Of a stretch of DNA of 6,724 nucleotides, positions 1-6,635 are shown piece by piece. Position 1 is the first letter of the stretch; each line of letters starts with the position of its first letter. Where the stretch lies: positions 1-6,724 of the forward strand of contig JAUCGD010000179.1 of NCBI GenBank assembly GCA_030377945.1, written 5' to 3'. The stretch comes from Desulfobacterales bacterium HSG17. GTDB lineage: Bacteria; Desulfobacterota; Desulfobacteria; Desulfobacterales; Desulfococcaceae. Under the pieces are notes generated by a model, which saw only the letters and a list, made by a program, of their open reading frames with translations, ran no database searches and was not told the origin of the DNA. Made by a program: the position numbers and the translations under genes.

Positions 1-104
1 TCGAGACACAATTCGGTGATTCTTGTTCCGATATTCCCGGTAGATATTGATAAAATTTGTCATGCATCGAATAAAAATATGCGAACTATCTCTTTATGCA
101 TTTT
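1..104 (-). pseudogene. Eroded continuation of the activator: AAA+ lid and start of the GNxREL region
   Basis: Read on in the activator's own frame past TGA 105-107, the sequence gives KMHKEIVRIFLFDA, a second TGA at 60-62, then QILSISTGNI with GNI at 30-38. Family members have about 29 residues between the (E)DF/HF of the lid and the GN of WPGNxREL. Here there are exactly 30 codons between the F at 129-131 and the G at 36-38. The KEIVRI...DA.QIL pattern fits the usual lid sequence before it. After GNI the frame gives GTRITELC, while shifting the frame gives RNKNHRIVSR, which resembles the end of an RELxNxxxR helix, so an indel is also likely. This is the expected position and length for the lost C-terminus, but with two stops and a probable frameshift. 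Loss of function or sequencing error near this point are both possible; the window ends before the HTH would begin. Confidence 0.5.
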
Positions 105-1595
105 TCAACAAAATCCGTTAGAATCAGAAAAATCTTCAATTAGAAGAGGGATGTCCTCTTTTCGTTCCCGAAGAGGGGGAAGGTGTATGGGGATTACATG
201 AATCCTGAAATAAAAATCTTCCCGCAACTGTCCGTTTTTGATAAGTTCCTGCAAATTCCTGTTTGTGGCCGCAATAATCCGGATATCGGGTTTTATTACC
301 CTGCGGCTTCCCAGGGGGGAGTATCCGGCACCTTCAATTGCCCGAAGAAGCTTAACCTGCATGTTTAAACTGATTTCCCCGATCTCATCCAGGAATAATG
401 TACCGCGGTCAGCCATTTCCAGGTAACCTGCCTTATCTGATTCAGCGCCGGTAAATGCTCCTTTTATATACCCGAAAAATTCGCTTTCACCAAGTGTTTC
501 CGGTATTGCGCCGCAGTTAATCGTAACCATTGTATTTTTGCTTCGTTCACTCTGTTTATGAATTGCATGGGCTGCAAGTTCTTTGCCTGTACCGGACTCG
601 CCGTAAATAATTACCCCGGCATCAGTTGACGCTGCATTGACAATATTTTCATATACTTCCTGCATGGGCCGGCTTTTACCAATTATATTTCCAAAACGAT
701 AACGATCTTTCAAAGATGACCTGAGTCTCAGGTTTTCCCTGCGCAGATTTTCCTGATTTTCCCGAAGTTCCTTTTCTGCAAGTTTCCTCTTTGATATGTC
801 AATTAATATGCTTTGTACTCCCTGATCTTCACCAATGGTAATGGGGGTTTGAATTATGTGATACCATTTTCCTGAATAACGATGTTCAATCTCCGCTTCT
901 GTTATTGCACCCTGGGATACATCCGAAAGTTTACATACTGAACAGGGTTTTTTAAAGCCGAATATGGCTTTATAGCACAGGTTCCCGATTTTGTCGGAAC
1001 CAATATGGTCGGCAAGGCGCTTATTCATAAAATCAATTTGATAGGGTGCGTCTTTTCGTGTGGTATAAATGAATCCCCCAAAGGCATTAACAATGGATGC
1101 CAGTTTTGATTCACTGGTACGTAATGACTCTTCAATACTTTTCCTAAAAACAACTTCTTTTTCCAGCGCCTGTGTTCTTTTTGAAACCAGTAACTCAAGC
1201 TGATCCCTGTATTGTTTTAATTCCAGGTGGGTTTGTATTCTTGCTTCCACAACAGAGGGATTAAAAGGTTTGGTAATATAATCCACAGCCCCGGATTCAA
1301 ATCCGCGGGTTTCGTCTTCGTATTCTTCCATTGCCGTTATAAATATTACAGGTATGTCAGAGGTTCTGGGGTCAGTTTTCAGATGCCTGCATACCTCATA
1401 TCCGTTCATATCCGGCATTAAAATATCCAGAAGAATAATATCAGGTCCATTTTCGGATACAGCCAGTTCAAGAGCCTCAGGCCCGTTTGACGCAGCCAGG
1501 GCAATGAATTTCTTTTTCAGCAGATTTGCAAGTATCCTGATATTGTCAGGTTCGTCATCAACTATAAGGACACGGGGTTTTATGTTTTTACTCAT
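105..1595 (-). CDS. Sigma-54 dependent activator, REC-PAS-AAA+, lacking its HTH (3' end disrupted)
   Basis: The product is 496 residues. The REC at about 7-124 has D13/D14, phospho-acceptor D57, T87 and K109. A coiled coil (about 125-165) joins it to a PAS domain (about 165-268) with a Cys motif, C207 and PCSVC at 217-221. A second coiled coil (about 268-298) leads to the sigma-54 AAA+ domain from about 300: Walker A GESGTGKE at 332-339, sigma-54 loop GAFTGA at 379-384, Walker B LFLDE at 400-404, sensor I AATN at 442-445 and likely arginine fingers R458/R464. The protein should remodel sigma-54 RNA polymerase at -24/-12 promoters. Normally about 30 more residues of lid, then GNxREL and a Fis-type HTH, follow the DIPLLIEDF seen at 481-489. 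Here the frame ends seven residues later at TGA 105-107, so lid and DNA-binding parts are lost. Homology seems to continue beyond the stop (next entry), suggesting a recent nonsense change or sequence error. The ATG overlaps the preceding TGA (ATGA), with AGG three bases upstream. Confidence 0.88.
   Translation of the reverse strand: MSKNIKPRVLIVDDEPDNIRILANLLKKKFIALAASNGPEALELAVSENGPDIILLDILMPDMNGYEVCRHLKTDPRTSDIPVIFITAMEEYEDETRGFESGAVDYITKPFNPSVVEARIQTHLELKQYRDQLELLVSKRTQALEKEVVFRKSIEESLRTSESKLASIVNAFGGFIYTTRKDAPYQIDFMNKRLADHIGSDKIGNLCYKAIFGFKKPCSVCKLSDVSQGAITEAEIEHRYSGKWYHIIQTPITIGEDQGVQSILIDISKRKLAEKELRENQENLRRENLRLRSSLKDRYRFGNIIGKSRPMQEVYENIVNAASTDAGVIIYGESGTGKELAAHAIHKQSERSKNTMVTINCGAIPETLGESEFFGYIKGAFTGAESDKAGYLEMADRGTLFLDEIGEISLNMQVKLLRAIEGAGYSPLGSRRVIKPDIRIIAATNRNLQELIKNGQLREDFYFRIHVIPIHLPPLRERKEDIPLLIEDFSDSNGFC
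1519..1544. repeat. 26-base exact repeat within paralogous REC domains (copy in gene 4)
   Basis: This 26-base stretch, coding for IRILANLL of the first REC helix on the minus strand, is identical to 2880-2905 in gene 3. Similarity continues on both sides with scattered differences, mostly at third codon positions. It marks duplication of the receiver module between adjacent genes, not a mobile or regulatory repeat. Confidence 0.7.
1592..1595 (-). promoter_or_regulatory. ATGA stop/start overlap coupling genes 3 and 4
   Basis: The TGA of the REC-kinase (1592-1594) and the ATG of the activator (1593-1595) share two bases. The only ribosome-site-like sequence is AGG three bases before the ATG, which is weak, so translation of the activator probably depends on ribosomes terminating on the kinase. 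That would tie the amounts of the two proteins together. Confidence 0.7.
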
Positions 1596-2956
1596 TTACC
1601 TGGGTATCCTGTTAAATACTTAATTGTTTCTAAATCTGTATTGCGGACAATTTTGTCAAGTTCATGGGCCAGCCACGCATGTTCGGTTCGCATACGCCTG
1701 ATTAGAAAATTAATTTGTATATAATCGCTCCGTGAAGCAGCATTATATAGTATTTTAATGCTGGATTCAGGCAGGACAGCAAGATCCTGGGGCTGTAATT
1801 TCGAGTCTTTAGCTATTTTATCCCGGTTCAAGTCCGGGGCAGAAGATAGGATGGAATATGCAGGAAGGTGAATTGTAACAGATGTTCCGCTTTGTTTTGA
1901 TGTTTCAAGGTCAATGGTTCCGCCCTGTGTTTCGGCAATCAGTTTTGCTGAATATGTTCCCAGGCCTGTACCCTTTTTTTTACCGGACGTAACATATTTT
2001 TCAAAAAAATTATCCTGTATTTCTTCTGGTACAGTTCCTTTATTATTAATTCGTATAATACACTTGTCATTATTATCAAGAGAAATAACAAGCTGTTCAC
2101 CATATGGCGAAGCTTCAAGTCCATTGATTATTATATTCGTCAACATGGAATAGCAGAGGAGTTCTTCTCCTTTAACATGAAAAACATCTTTTTGGGTTAC
2201 CGGTTTTCCCTTGGTATTAATATTTACTGACAATTCATTTGAGCATATGATAGATTCATTTTCCTTTATTATCTCTGCTATCAATTTGAGAATATCTGTC
2301 TTTTCAGGTTCAAAAACATATGTTCCTTTTTCCATTTTTAAAAGGTCAAGGGAAATATTTATCATATGGCGCAGTCTTAAAACTGCTTTCCTGATTATTT
2401 TGAAAACTCTGAGAAAATCACGGATAGAACTGTTCTCATCCATTATGCTGCAATATCCTATTATTGCCTGAAGCGGATTTGCCATGTCATGACGTGCAAT
2501 GGATTCAATATCTTCTCGAAGCCGGACAAGCTCTTTGAGTTCTTTATTCTGCTTCTCAAGTTTTTTCTGCATGTTTCGCATTGATATATGTGTTTTCACA
2601 CGGACCATAACTTCCTCGGCCTGGAAGGGTTTGGTTATGTAATCAATTGCTCCCAGGGAAAATCCCCTGACCTTGTCTGAAACTTCATCCAGGGCAGTGA
2701 TAAAAATTATTGGGATATCCCGCGTTTTCTTATTGGATTTCAGTCGCTGACAGACTTCGTATCCATCCATATCCGGCATTACAATATCCAGCAGTATGAT
2801 ATCAGGCCTGTTTTCGGACGCTGCCTGTTCAAGTGCGTCAATACCGTTTGTTACAGCCAGTGTTATAAATTTATTTTTGAGCAGATTTGCAAGTATCCTG
2901 ATATTTTCAGGTTCATCGTCAACAATAAGTATCTTTGATTTTGATTTGTCATTCAT
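1592..2956 (-). CDS. REC-HisKA-HATPase sensor kinase with non-canonical G1 box and C-terminal helical module
   Basis: The product is 454 residues from the ATG at 2956, chosen for its AGGTGA ribosome site; an upstream in-frame ATG at 2986 would add ten poorly conserved residues. The REC at about 7-124 has D13/D14, phospho-acceptor D57 (LLDIVMP), T87 and K109. A coiled-coil linker (about 127-150) leads to a HisKA-like helix with H156 in RHDMANPLQAI. The HATPase spans about 262-365: N-box NIIIN at 274-278, G2 GTGLGT at 329-334. The G1 box reads INNKGTVP (303-310) instead of DxGxGIP. The context FFEKYVTSGKKKGTGLG marks a known subgroup of soluble kinases in which this variant recurs. The tail from about 387 to 449 matches the tail of gene 1. 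No membrane segment is seen. Its REC is closely related to that of the activator downstream, with which it shares an ATGA stop/start overlap, so the two are probably co-translated and are candidate partners. Whether it autophosphorylates efficiently is uncertain. Confidence 0.92.
   Translation of the reverse strand: MNDKSKSKILIVDDEPENIRILANLLKNKFITLAVTNGIDALEQAASENRPDIILLDIVMPDMDGYEVCQRLKSNKKTRDIPIIFITALDEVSDKVRGFSLGAIDYITKPFQAEEVMVRVKTHISMRNMQKKLEKQNKELKELVRLREDIESIARHDMANPLQAIIGYCSIMDENSSIRDFLRVFKIIRKAVLRLRHMINISLDLLKMEKGTYVFEPEKTDILKLIAEIIKENESIICSNELSVNINTKGKPVTQKDVFHVKGEELLCYSMLTNIIINGLEASPYGEQLVISLDNNDKCIIRINNKGTVPEEIQDNFFEKYVTSGKKKGTGLGTYSAKLIAETQGGTIDLETSKQSGTSVTIHLPAYSILSSAPDLNRDKIAKDSKLQPQDLAVLPESSIKILYNAASRSDYIQINFLIRRMRTEHAWLAHELDKIVRNTDLETIKYLTGYPGK
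2880..2905. repeat. 26-base exact repeat within paralogous REC domains (copy in gene 3)
   Basis: This is the partner of 1519-1544, in the same codons of the gene 3 receiver, about 1.36 kb away in direct orientation. Such repeats could support recombination that deletes or fuses the intervening genes. Confidence 0.7.
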
Positions 2957-2960
2957 TCTG

Positions 2961-2970
2961 TCACCTTTCC
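2961..2970 (-). promoter_or_regulatory. Shine-Dalgarno for the third gene, overlapping the stop of the second
   Basis: On the minus strand the sequence GGAAAGGTGA is followed by CAGA and then ATG at 2954-2956. The AGGTGA is a strong ribosome site, and its last three bases are the TGA stop of the preceding kinase. This supports the ATG at 2956 over the one at 2986, which has no such site and would overlap the upstream gene by 26 bases. Ribosomes finishing gene 2 would be placed directly at the start of gene 3. Confidence 0.75.
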
Positions 2971-5636
2971 TGATGAGAGGATTCATTTAACGGGATATCC
3001 AGTATTTGCGCTATTGTTTCCAGGGTTTTTTGTGCTCTCTTGAAATCATATACCATCACCTGTGATTCAAGCTCTTTGAATTCTTTTTCAATATCAGGTG
3101 AATTCATAAAATATTTAAAAGACTCCAATATATCTTCAGAATCTGTTTTATGGGCTGCCAGGGATTTAAAAAGTTTTGACATAACCGGAGCAATTTCAGA
3201 TATATCAGGATGCTTTTGCTCATTTTCAACATCTGGAGTTACAGCAATATCTTTTCCTGATATTTCCAAATTTTTTATGGATTTCAAAACCTTTGCCAGG
3301 GCTTTTTCCACATTTTTCACTTTTGTATCAATGCCAATAAGTTTTTTAGTATTGTTTTCTCTTATTAAGATTTCCAGTTCTTTTGCAGCTTTTTCCAGTT
3401 CCAGGGCTGAAAGGTTTCCTGCCATTCCTTTGAGGGAGTGTGCCAGGATACGAACCTGCTCCAGGTTGCCTCTGTCAAGAGCTTTATATATCTTTTGTGG
3501 CAGATCAGACCATTTTTTTGCAAAATTCATTAAAAGCTTTCTGAAAAGGGATCTATCCCCTCTCAGGCGATCTAATGCAGAATGGACATCTATGCCGTCA
3601 ACAGGATCGAAATCATAACTTTTTTTCCCAATGGGGTTTTTCGTCAACCTGGCCATAGGTCTGATCCATTTCATCAGAACCCCATAAAGCAAGTCAGGAT
3701 CAACAGGTTTGCTTATGTAGTCATCCATTCCGGCTTTAAGGCATTTTTCGCGGTCTCCCTGCATTGCATAAGCTGTCATTGCAATAATGGGAATATCTTT
3801 GTCAAATTTCCTGATTTTTTTTGTTGCCTCATAACCATTCATCACCGGCATCTGGACATCCATAATAACCCCATCAAATTCTTTGGATTTAACTGCTTCC
3901 AGGGCTTCCCGGCCATTATTGGCAATATCTGTGCTGACTCCTTCTCCATTCAGAATTTTTTCAATTACCTCCTGGTTAATCTCATTATCCTCTGCCACCA
4001 GTATCCTGACACCTTTCAAACCGTTCTCATGGAATTGTTCCCCTGTTGATCTGCTTTTGAGATCGACTGGTTTTTTATCCAGAATCCTCATTATTGTTTC
4101 ATACAGCACAGACGGCTTAACAGGTTTTGAAAGAAATACATTGATCCCCGTTTCAATGGCGCTGCTGATTTCCTGCTCTTCGGCAAAACCTGAGATAAGA
4201 ATTATATGAATGTGCGAAAGCTCTGGATTATTTCGGATACTTTCTGTTACAGCAATGCCGTCCAGACCCGGCATCTTCCAGTCAATAATCAAAACCTGAA
4301 AAGGATTTTCCGCAGCAGCAGCCGACTTTAATCTTTCCAGAGCTTCTGCACCTGAACATGCTGTTTCTGCATCCATACCAAAGGAAAGAACCATGTCTTT
4401 TATGACCCGGGTAGCTGATTGATTATCATCTGCAATAAGTACCTTTAACCCTCTCAGTGCATGATCGTAAAAATATAAAGACCCGGCTGATGTGTCCGGC
4501 TTTTGAAAGGGAATTGTGCATACAAATATACTGCCCTTACCCGGCTCACTTTCAACCCGTATATCCCCGTTCATAAGCTCTGTTAACTGTCTGCATATGG
4601 CCAGTCCCAGCCCGGTTCCGGAATATTCTCTGGTTGTAGAATCATCAACCTGTGAAAAGGAGGAAAAAATCATCTTGTGTTTGTCGGCCGGTATTCCCAA
4701 ACCTGTATCTTTTACCATAAAAGAAAGCAGCAATGTGTCATTTTTTTCTTTTTCACAGCCAATATAGATGAATATTTCACCTGAATCGGTAAATTTGAGC
4801 GCATTTTGTGTCAGGTTAACCAGTATCTGACGGATACGACCGGGATCACCAAATAATACAGGGGGCACGTTCCAGCTGATTCCGATAATCATTTCAATAC
4901 CCTTTTCAGCTGCCTGAATTGCAAACATATCTGCAATCTCTTCAATTATATCCTGCACCCGGAACTCTTTTTTTATAATCTTCAGCTTTTCGGATTCAAT
5001 CCTGGAAAAATCAAGGATATCATTTATTATATCTAACAGGGAGTTTGAGGCATTTTGAATTTTACTAAGGTAATCCCGCTGATCGTGAGTCAGACCGTTT
5101 TTCAGGGCAAGGGAGGTAAAACCGGAGATTGCATTCATGGGGGTTCTTATTTCGTGGGACATGTTGGCCAGGAATGCGCTCCTGGCCAGGCTGCTGGCTT
5201 CGGCAGCCTCTTTGGCATGTCGGAGTTCTTTGTTCTTCTCCTGTAAACAAAACTGCATTTTCCTGATGTGCAGATGTGTTTTCACACGGACAAGGACTTC
5301 TTCAACCTGAAAAGGTTTTGTAATATAGTCCACGCCGCCGATATTAAAAGCCCTGATCTTATCAATGGTTTCCCCCAGGGCGCTGATAAAGATAACCGGA
5401 ATATCCCTGGTCTTTTCATTATCTTTTAAACAGGAACACACATCATATCCATTCATACCGGGCATACAGATATCCAGAAGAATTAAATCAGGCAAAGAAG
5501 TATTGATCATCTTCAATCCTGTGGTGCCGTCTGGTGCGCCCCGTACATTATAACCGTTCCTTTCAAGCATCTCGGACAGGACTTGCAGGTTTTCCAGTTT
5601 ATCATCTATTACAAATATAATGTCTTTGTGAGTCAT
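2961..5636 (-). CDS. Cytoplasmic hybrid histidine kinase, REC-HisKA-HATPase-REC-REC-HPt
   Basis: This is an 891-residue multi-domain phosphorelay kinase, complete in the window. REC1 is at about 5-122 (D11/D12, phospho-acceptor D55, S85, K107). A coiled-coil linker (about 128-152) leads to HisKA with H161 in the motif MSHEIRTPMNA. HATPase_c spans about 262-377: N-box N274/N278, G1 DTGLGI at 310-315, G2 GTGLGL at 340-345. REC2 is at about 397-518 (D403/D404, D452, S482, K504) and REC3 at about 543-658 (E549/D550, D593, T621, K643). The HPt at about 685-785 has H733 in HSLKG. A helical tail follows at about 810-885. All key catalytic residues are present, so it should be active. There is no transmembrane segment or signal peptide: input probably comes through REC1, not a membrane sensor. 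The start follows the upstream TAA directly, with an AGAGA about nine bases upstream. The HPt is the only one in the window, making this protein the likely hub that passes phosphate to the neighbouring RECs. The layout recalls BarA/EvgS-type kinases, but with an N-terminal REC in place of a periplasmic sensor. Confidence 0.95.
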   Translation of the reverse strand: MTHKDIIFVIDDKLENLQVLSEMLERNGYNVRGAPDGTTGLKMINTSLPDLILLDICMPGMNGYDVCSCLKDNEKTRDIPVIFISALGETIDKIRAFNIGGVDYITKPFQVEEVLVRVKTHLHIRKMQFCLQEKNKELRHAKEAAEASSLARSAFLANMSHEIRTPMNAISGFTSLALKNGLTHDQRDYLSKIQNASNSLLDIINDILDFSRIESEKLKIIKKEFRVQDIIEEIADMFAIQAAEKGIEMIIGISWNVPPVLFGDPGRIRQILVNLTQNALKFTDSGEIFIYIGCEKEKNDTLLLSFMVKDTGLGIPADKHKMIFSSFSQVDDSTTREYSGTGLGLAICRQLTELMNGDIRVESEPGKGSIFVCTIPFQKPDTSAGSLYFYDHALRGLKVLIADDNQSATRVIKDMVLSFGMDAETACSGAEALERLKSAAAAENPFQVLIIDWKMPGLDGIAVTESIRNNPELSHIHIILISGFAEEQEISSAIETGINVFLSKPVKPSVLYETIMRILDKKPVDLKSRSTGEQFHENGLKGVRILVAEDNEINQEVIEKILNGEGVSTDIANNGREALEAVKSKEFDGVIMDVQMPVMNGYEATKKIRKFDKDIPIIAMTAYAMQGDREKCLKAGMDDYISKPVDPDLLYGVLMKWIRPMARLTKNPIGKKSYDFDPVDGIDVHSALDRLRGDRSLFRKLLMNFAKKWSDLPQKIYKALDRGNLEQVRILAHSLKGMAGNLSALELEKAAKELEILIRENNTKKLIGIDTKVKNVEKALAKVLKSIKNLEISGKDIAVTPDVENEQKHPDISEIAPVMSKLFKSLAAHKTDSEDILESFKYFMNSPDIEKEFKELESQVMVYDFKRAQKTLETIAQILDIPLNESSHQER

Positions 5637-6617
5637 TTATTCATTTCTCTTTTGTTCTTCTGTTAAGGCAAAAAGTTTATCAAATTCGAATTCCAGAACC
5701 AGTTTCTTTAAAGCATCTGCCAGTCCGGGCCGGTCAGGCCGGATTCGGTTTATAAGTTCTAACAGTGGTTTCTTGTCTCCCCTAGGCACAGCCTGCCTGA
5801 AATCGGCAATCCACTCAGCAGGCAGATTGTCCAAATCCGAGGGGGTTAGAACGGTTTTTATATCTTGATTATCGTTTTGTTCATTCGTATCTTCATAAAT
5901 ATAACGAATCCCCAGGTGCTTTCCCATTGCTTCAAAAATCTCTGATTCGAGAAAGGGTTTGCGAATAAACTCATCGCAGCCTGCTGCCAGAGTTTCTGAT
6001 TTATTTTCTTCAAAGGAAGAAGCTGTCAGGGCAATGATTGCGACATCCTTGCCATGAGTTTTTGCCCTGATTTTCCGGGTAGCTTCCAGCCCGCTCATTA
6101 CCGGCATTCTCATATCCATAAATATAAGATGAGGATGCCGCTTTTCAAACACTTCTAGTGCTTCCAGCCCATTGACAGCTTCCTGTATAATGAATCCAGT
6201 TATCTTCAGCAATTCTTTTAACAGGATGCGGTTTTCCTTTATATCTTCAACAATCAGAATACGATATTTCGGCTGGTCAGGTTTAAGACCGATTACCCTG
6301 CCAATACTCTTTTCTGACTCATTATCAGCCGGTTCGGCAGGTTTGGCCATAATATGGAATTTAAACACAGAACCTTTATCCACAATGCTTTCCACAATTA
6401 TATCACCTCCCATGAGCTGTACAAATTTACGGCTTATGGCAAGGCCGAGACCTGTGCCCTCTTTGGCTGCCGGAACTCGCTCTGACTGAACAAACGCATT
6501 AAAAATAACATCTATTTCCCCTGGGCCAATGCCTATACCGGTATCTTCAATTTCGAACAGGATACGGATTGCAGTTTTTGTTTGGGAAACAGATGTTCTG
6601 ATAGTTCCGAGAATCAT
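5637..6617 (-). CDS. Hybrid sensor histidine kinase, 5'-truncated (HATPase C-half + REC + C-terminal helical module)
   Basis: The 326-residue product is the back end of a hybrid kinase. It opens in the middle of the ATPase domain: the G1 box EDTGIGI is at 24-30 and the G2 box GTGLGL at 54-59, followed by the conserved LMGGDI at 68-73. A receiver spans about 118-236, with acidic pair E124/D125, phospho-acceptor D168 (FMDMRMP), T198 and K220. The segment from about 257 to 319 is an all-helical module also found at the end of the third gene. Missing are the N-box, the HisKA phospho-histidine and any sensor region. Full-length relatives usually run well beyond 600 residues. The ATG at 6617 has no convincing ribosome site (an AGGA lies about 15 bases away) and an in-frame TAA lies only seven codons upstream, so I read it as a fragment and not a natural start. 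Its TAA abuts the next gene's ATG. The REC and tail may still be translated, but autokinase activity is not expected. Confidence 0.85.
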   Translation of the reverse strand: MILGTIRTSVSQTKTAIRILFEIEDTGIGIGPGEIDVIFNAFVQSERVPAAKEGTGLGLAISRKFVQLMGGDIIVESIVDKGSVFKFHIMAKPAEPADNESEKSIGRVIGLKPDQPKYRILIVEDIKENRILLKELLKITGFIIQEAVNGLEALEVFEKRHPHLIFMDMRMPVMSGLEATRKIRAKTHGKDVAIIALTASSFEENKSETLAAGCDEFIRKPFLESEIFEAMGKHLGIRYIYEDTNEQNDNQDIKTVLTPSDLDNLPAEWIADFRQAVPRGDKKPLLELINRIRPDRPGLADALKKLVLEFEFDKLFALTEEQKRNE

Positions 6618-6635
6618 GCAATGTATTAACAGTCC

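Noticed and set aside
1..63. Minus-strand ATG at 61-63 open to the window edge (begins MTNFINIYREY)
   Set aside because: There is no ribosome site and only 21 codons. Its residues HRIVSR fit better as a shifted remnant of the activator's C-terminal region.
60..107. In-frame TGA codons read as selenocysteine or as Trp under an alternative code
   Set aside because: TGA is used as a normal stop for genes 2 and 3, Trp is encoded by TGG, and a sigma-54 activator lid is not a plausible selenocysteine site. Decay or sequence error is simpler.
2957..2986. Upstream ATG at 2986 as the start of gene 3
   Set aside because: It lacks a ribosome site and overlaps gene 2 by 26 bases, while the ATG at 2956 has a well-spaced AGGTGA and gives an N-terminus matching that of gene 4.
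16..6489. Many plus-strand open frames of 60-190 codons, the longest at 3040-3618 and 3582-4049
   Set aside because: They lie opposite well-defined REC, kinase and AAA+ genes, show no recognisable domains and are explained as antisense shadows.
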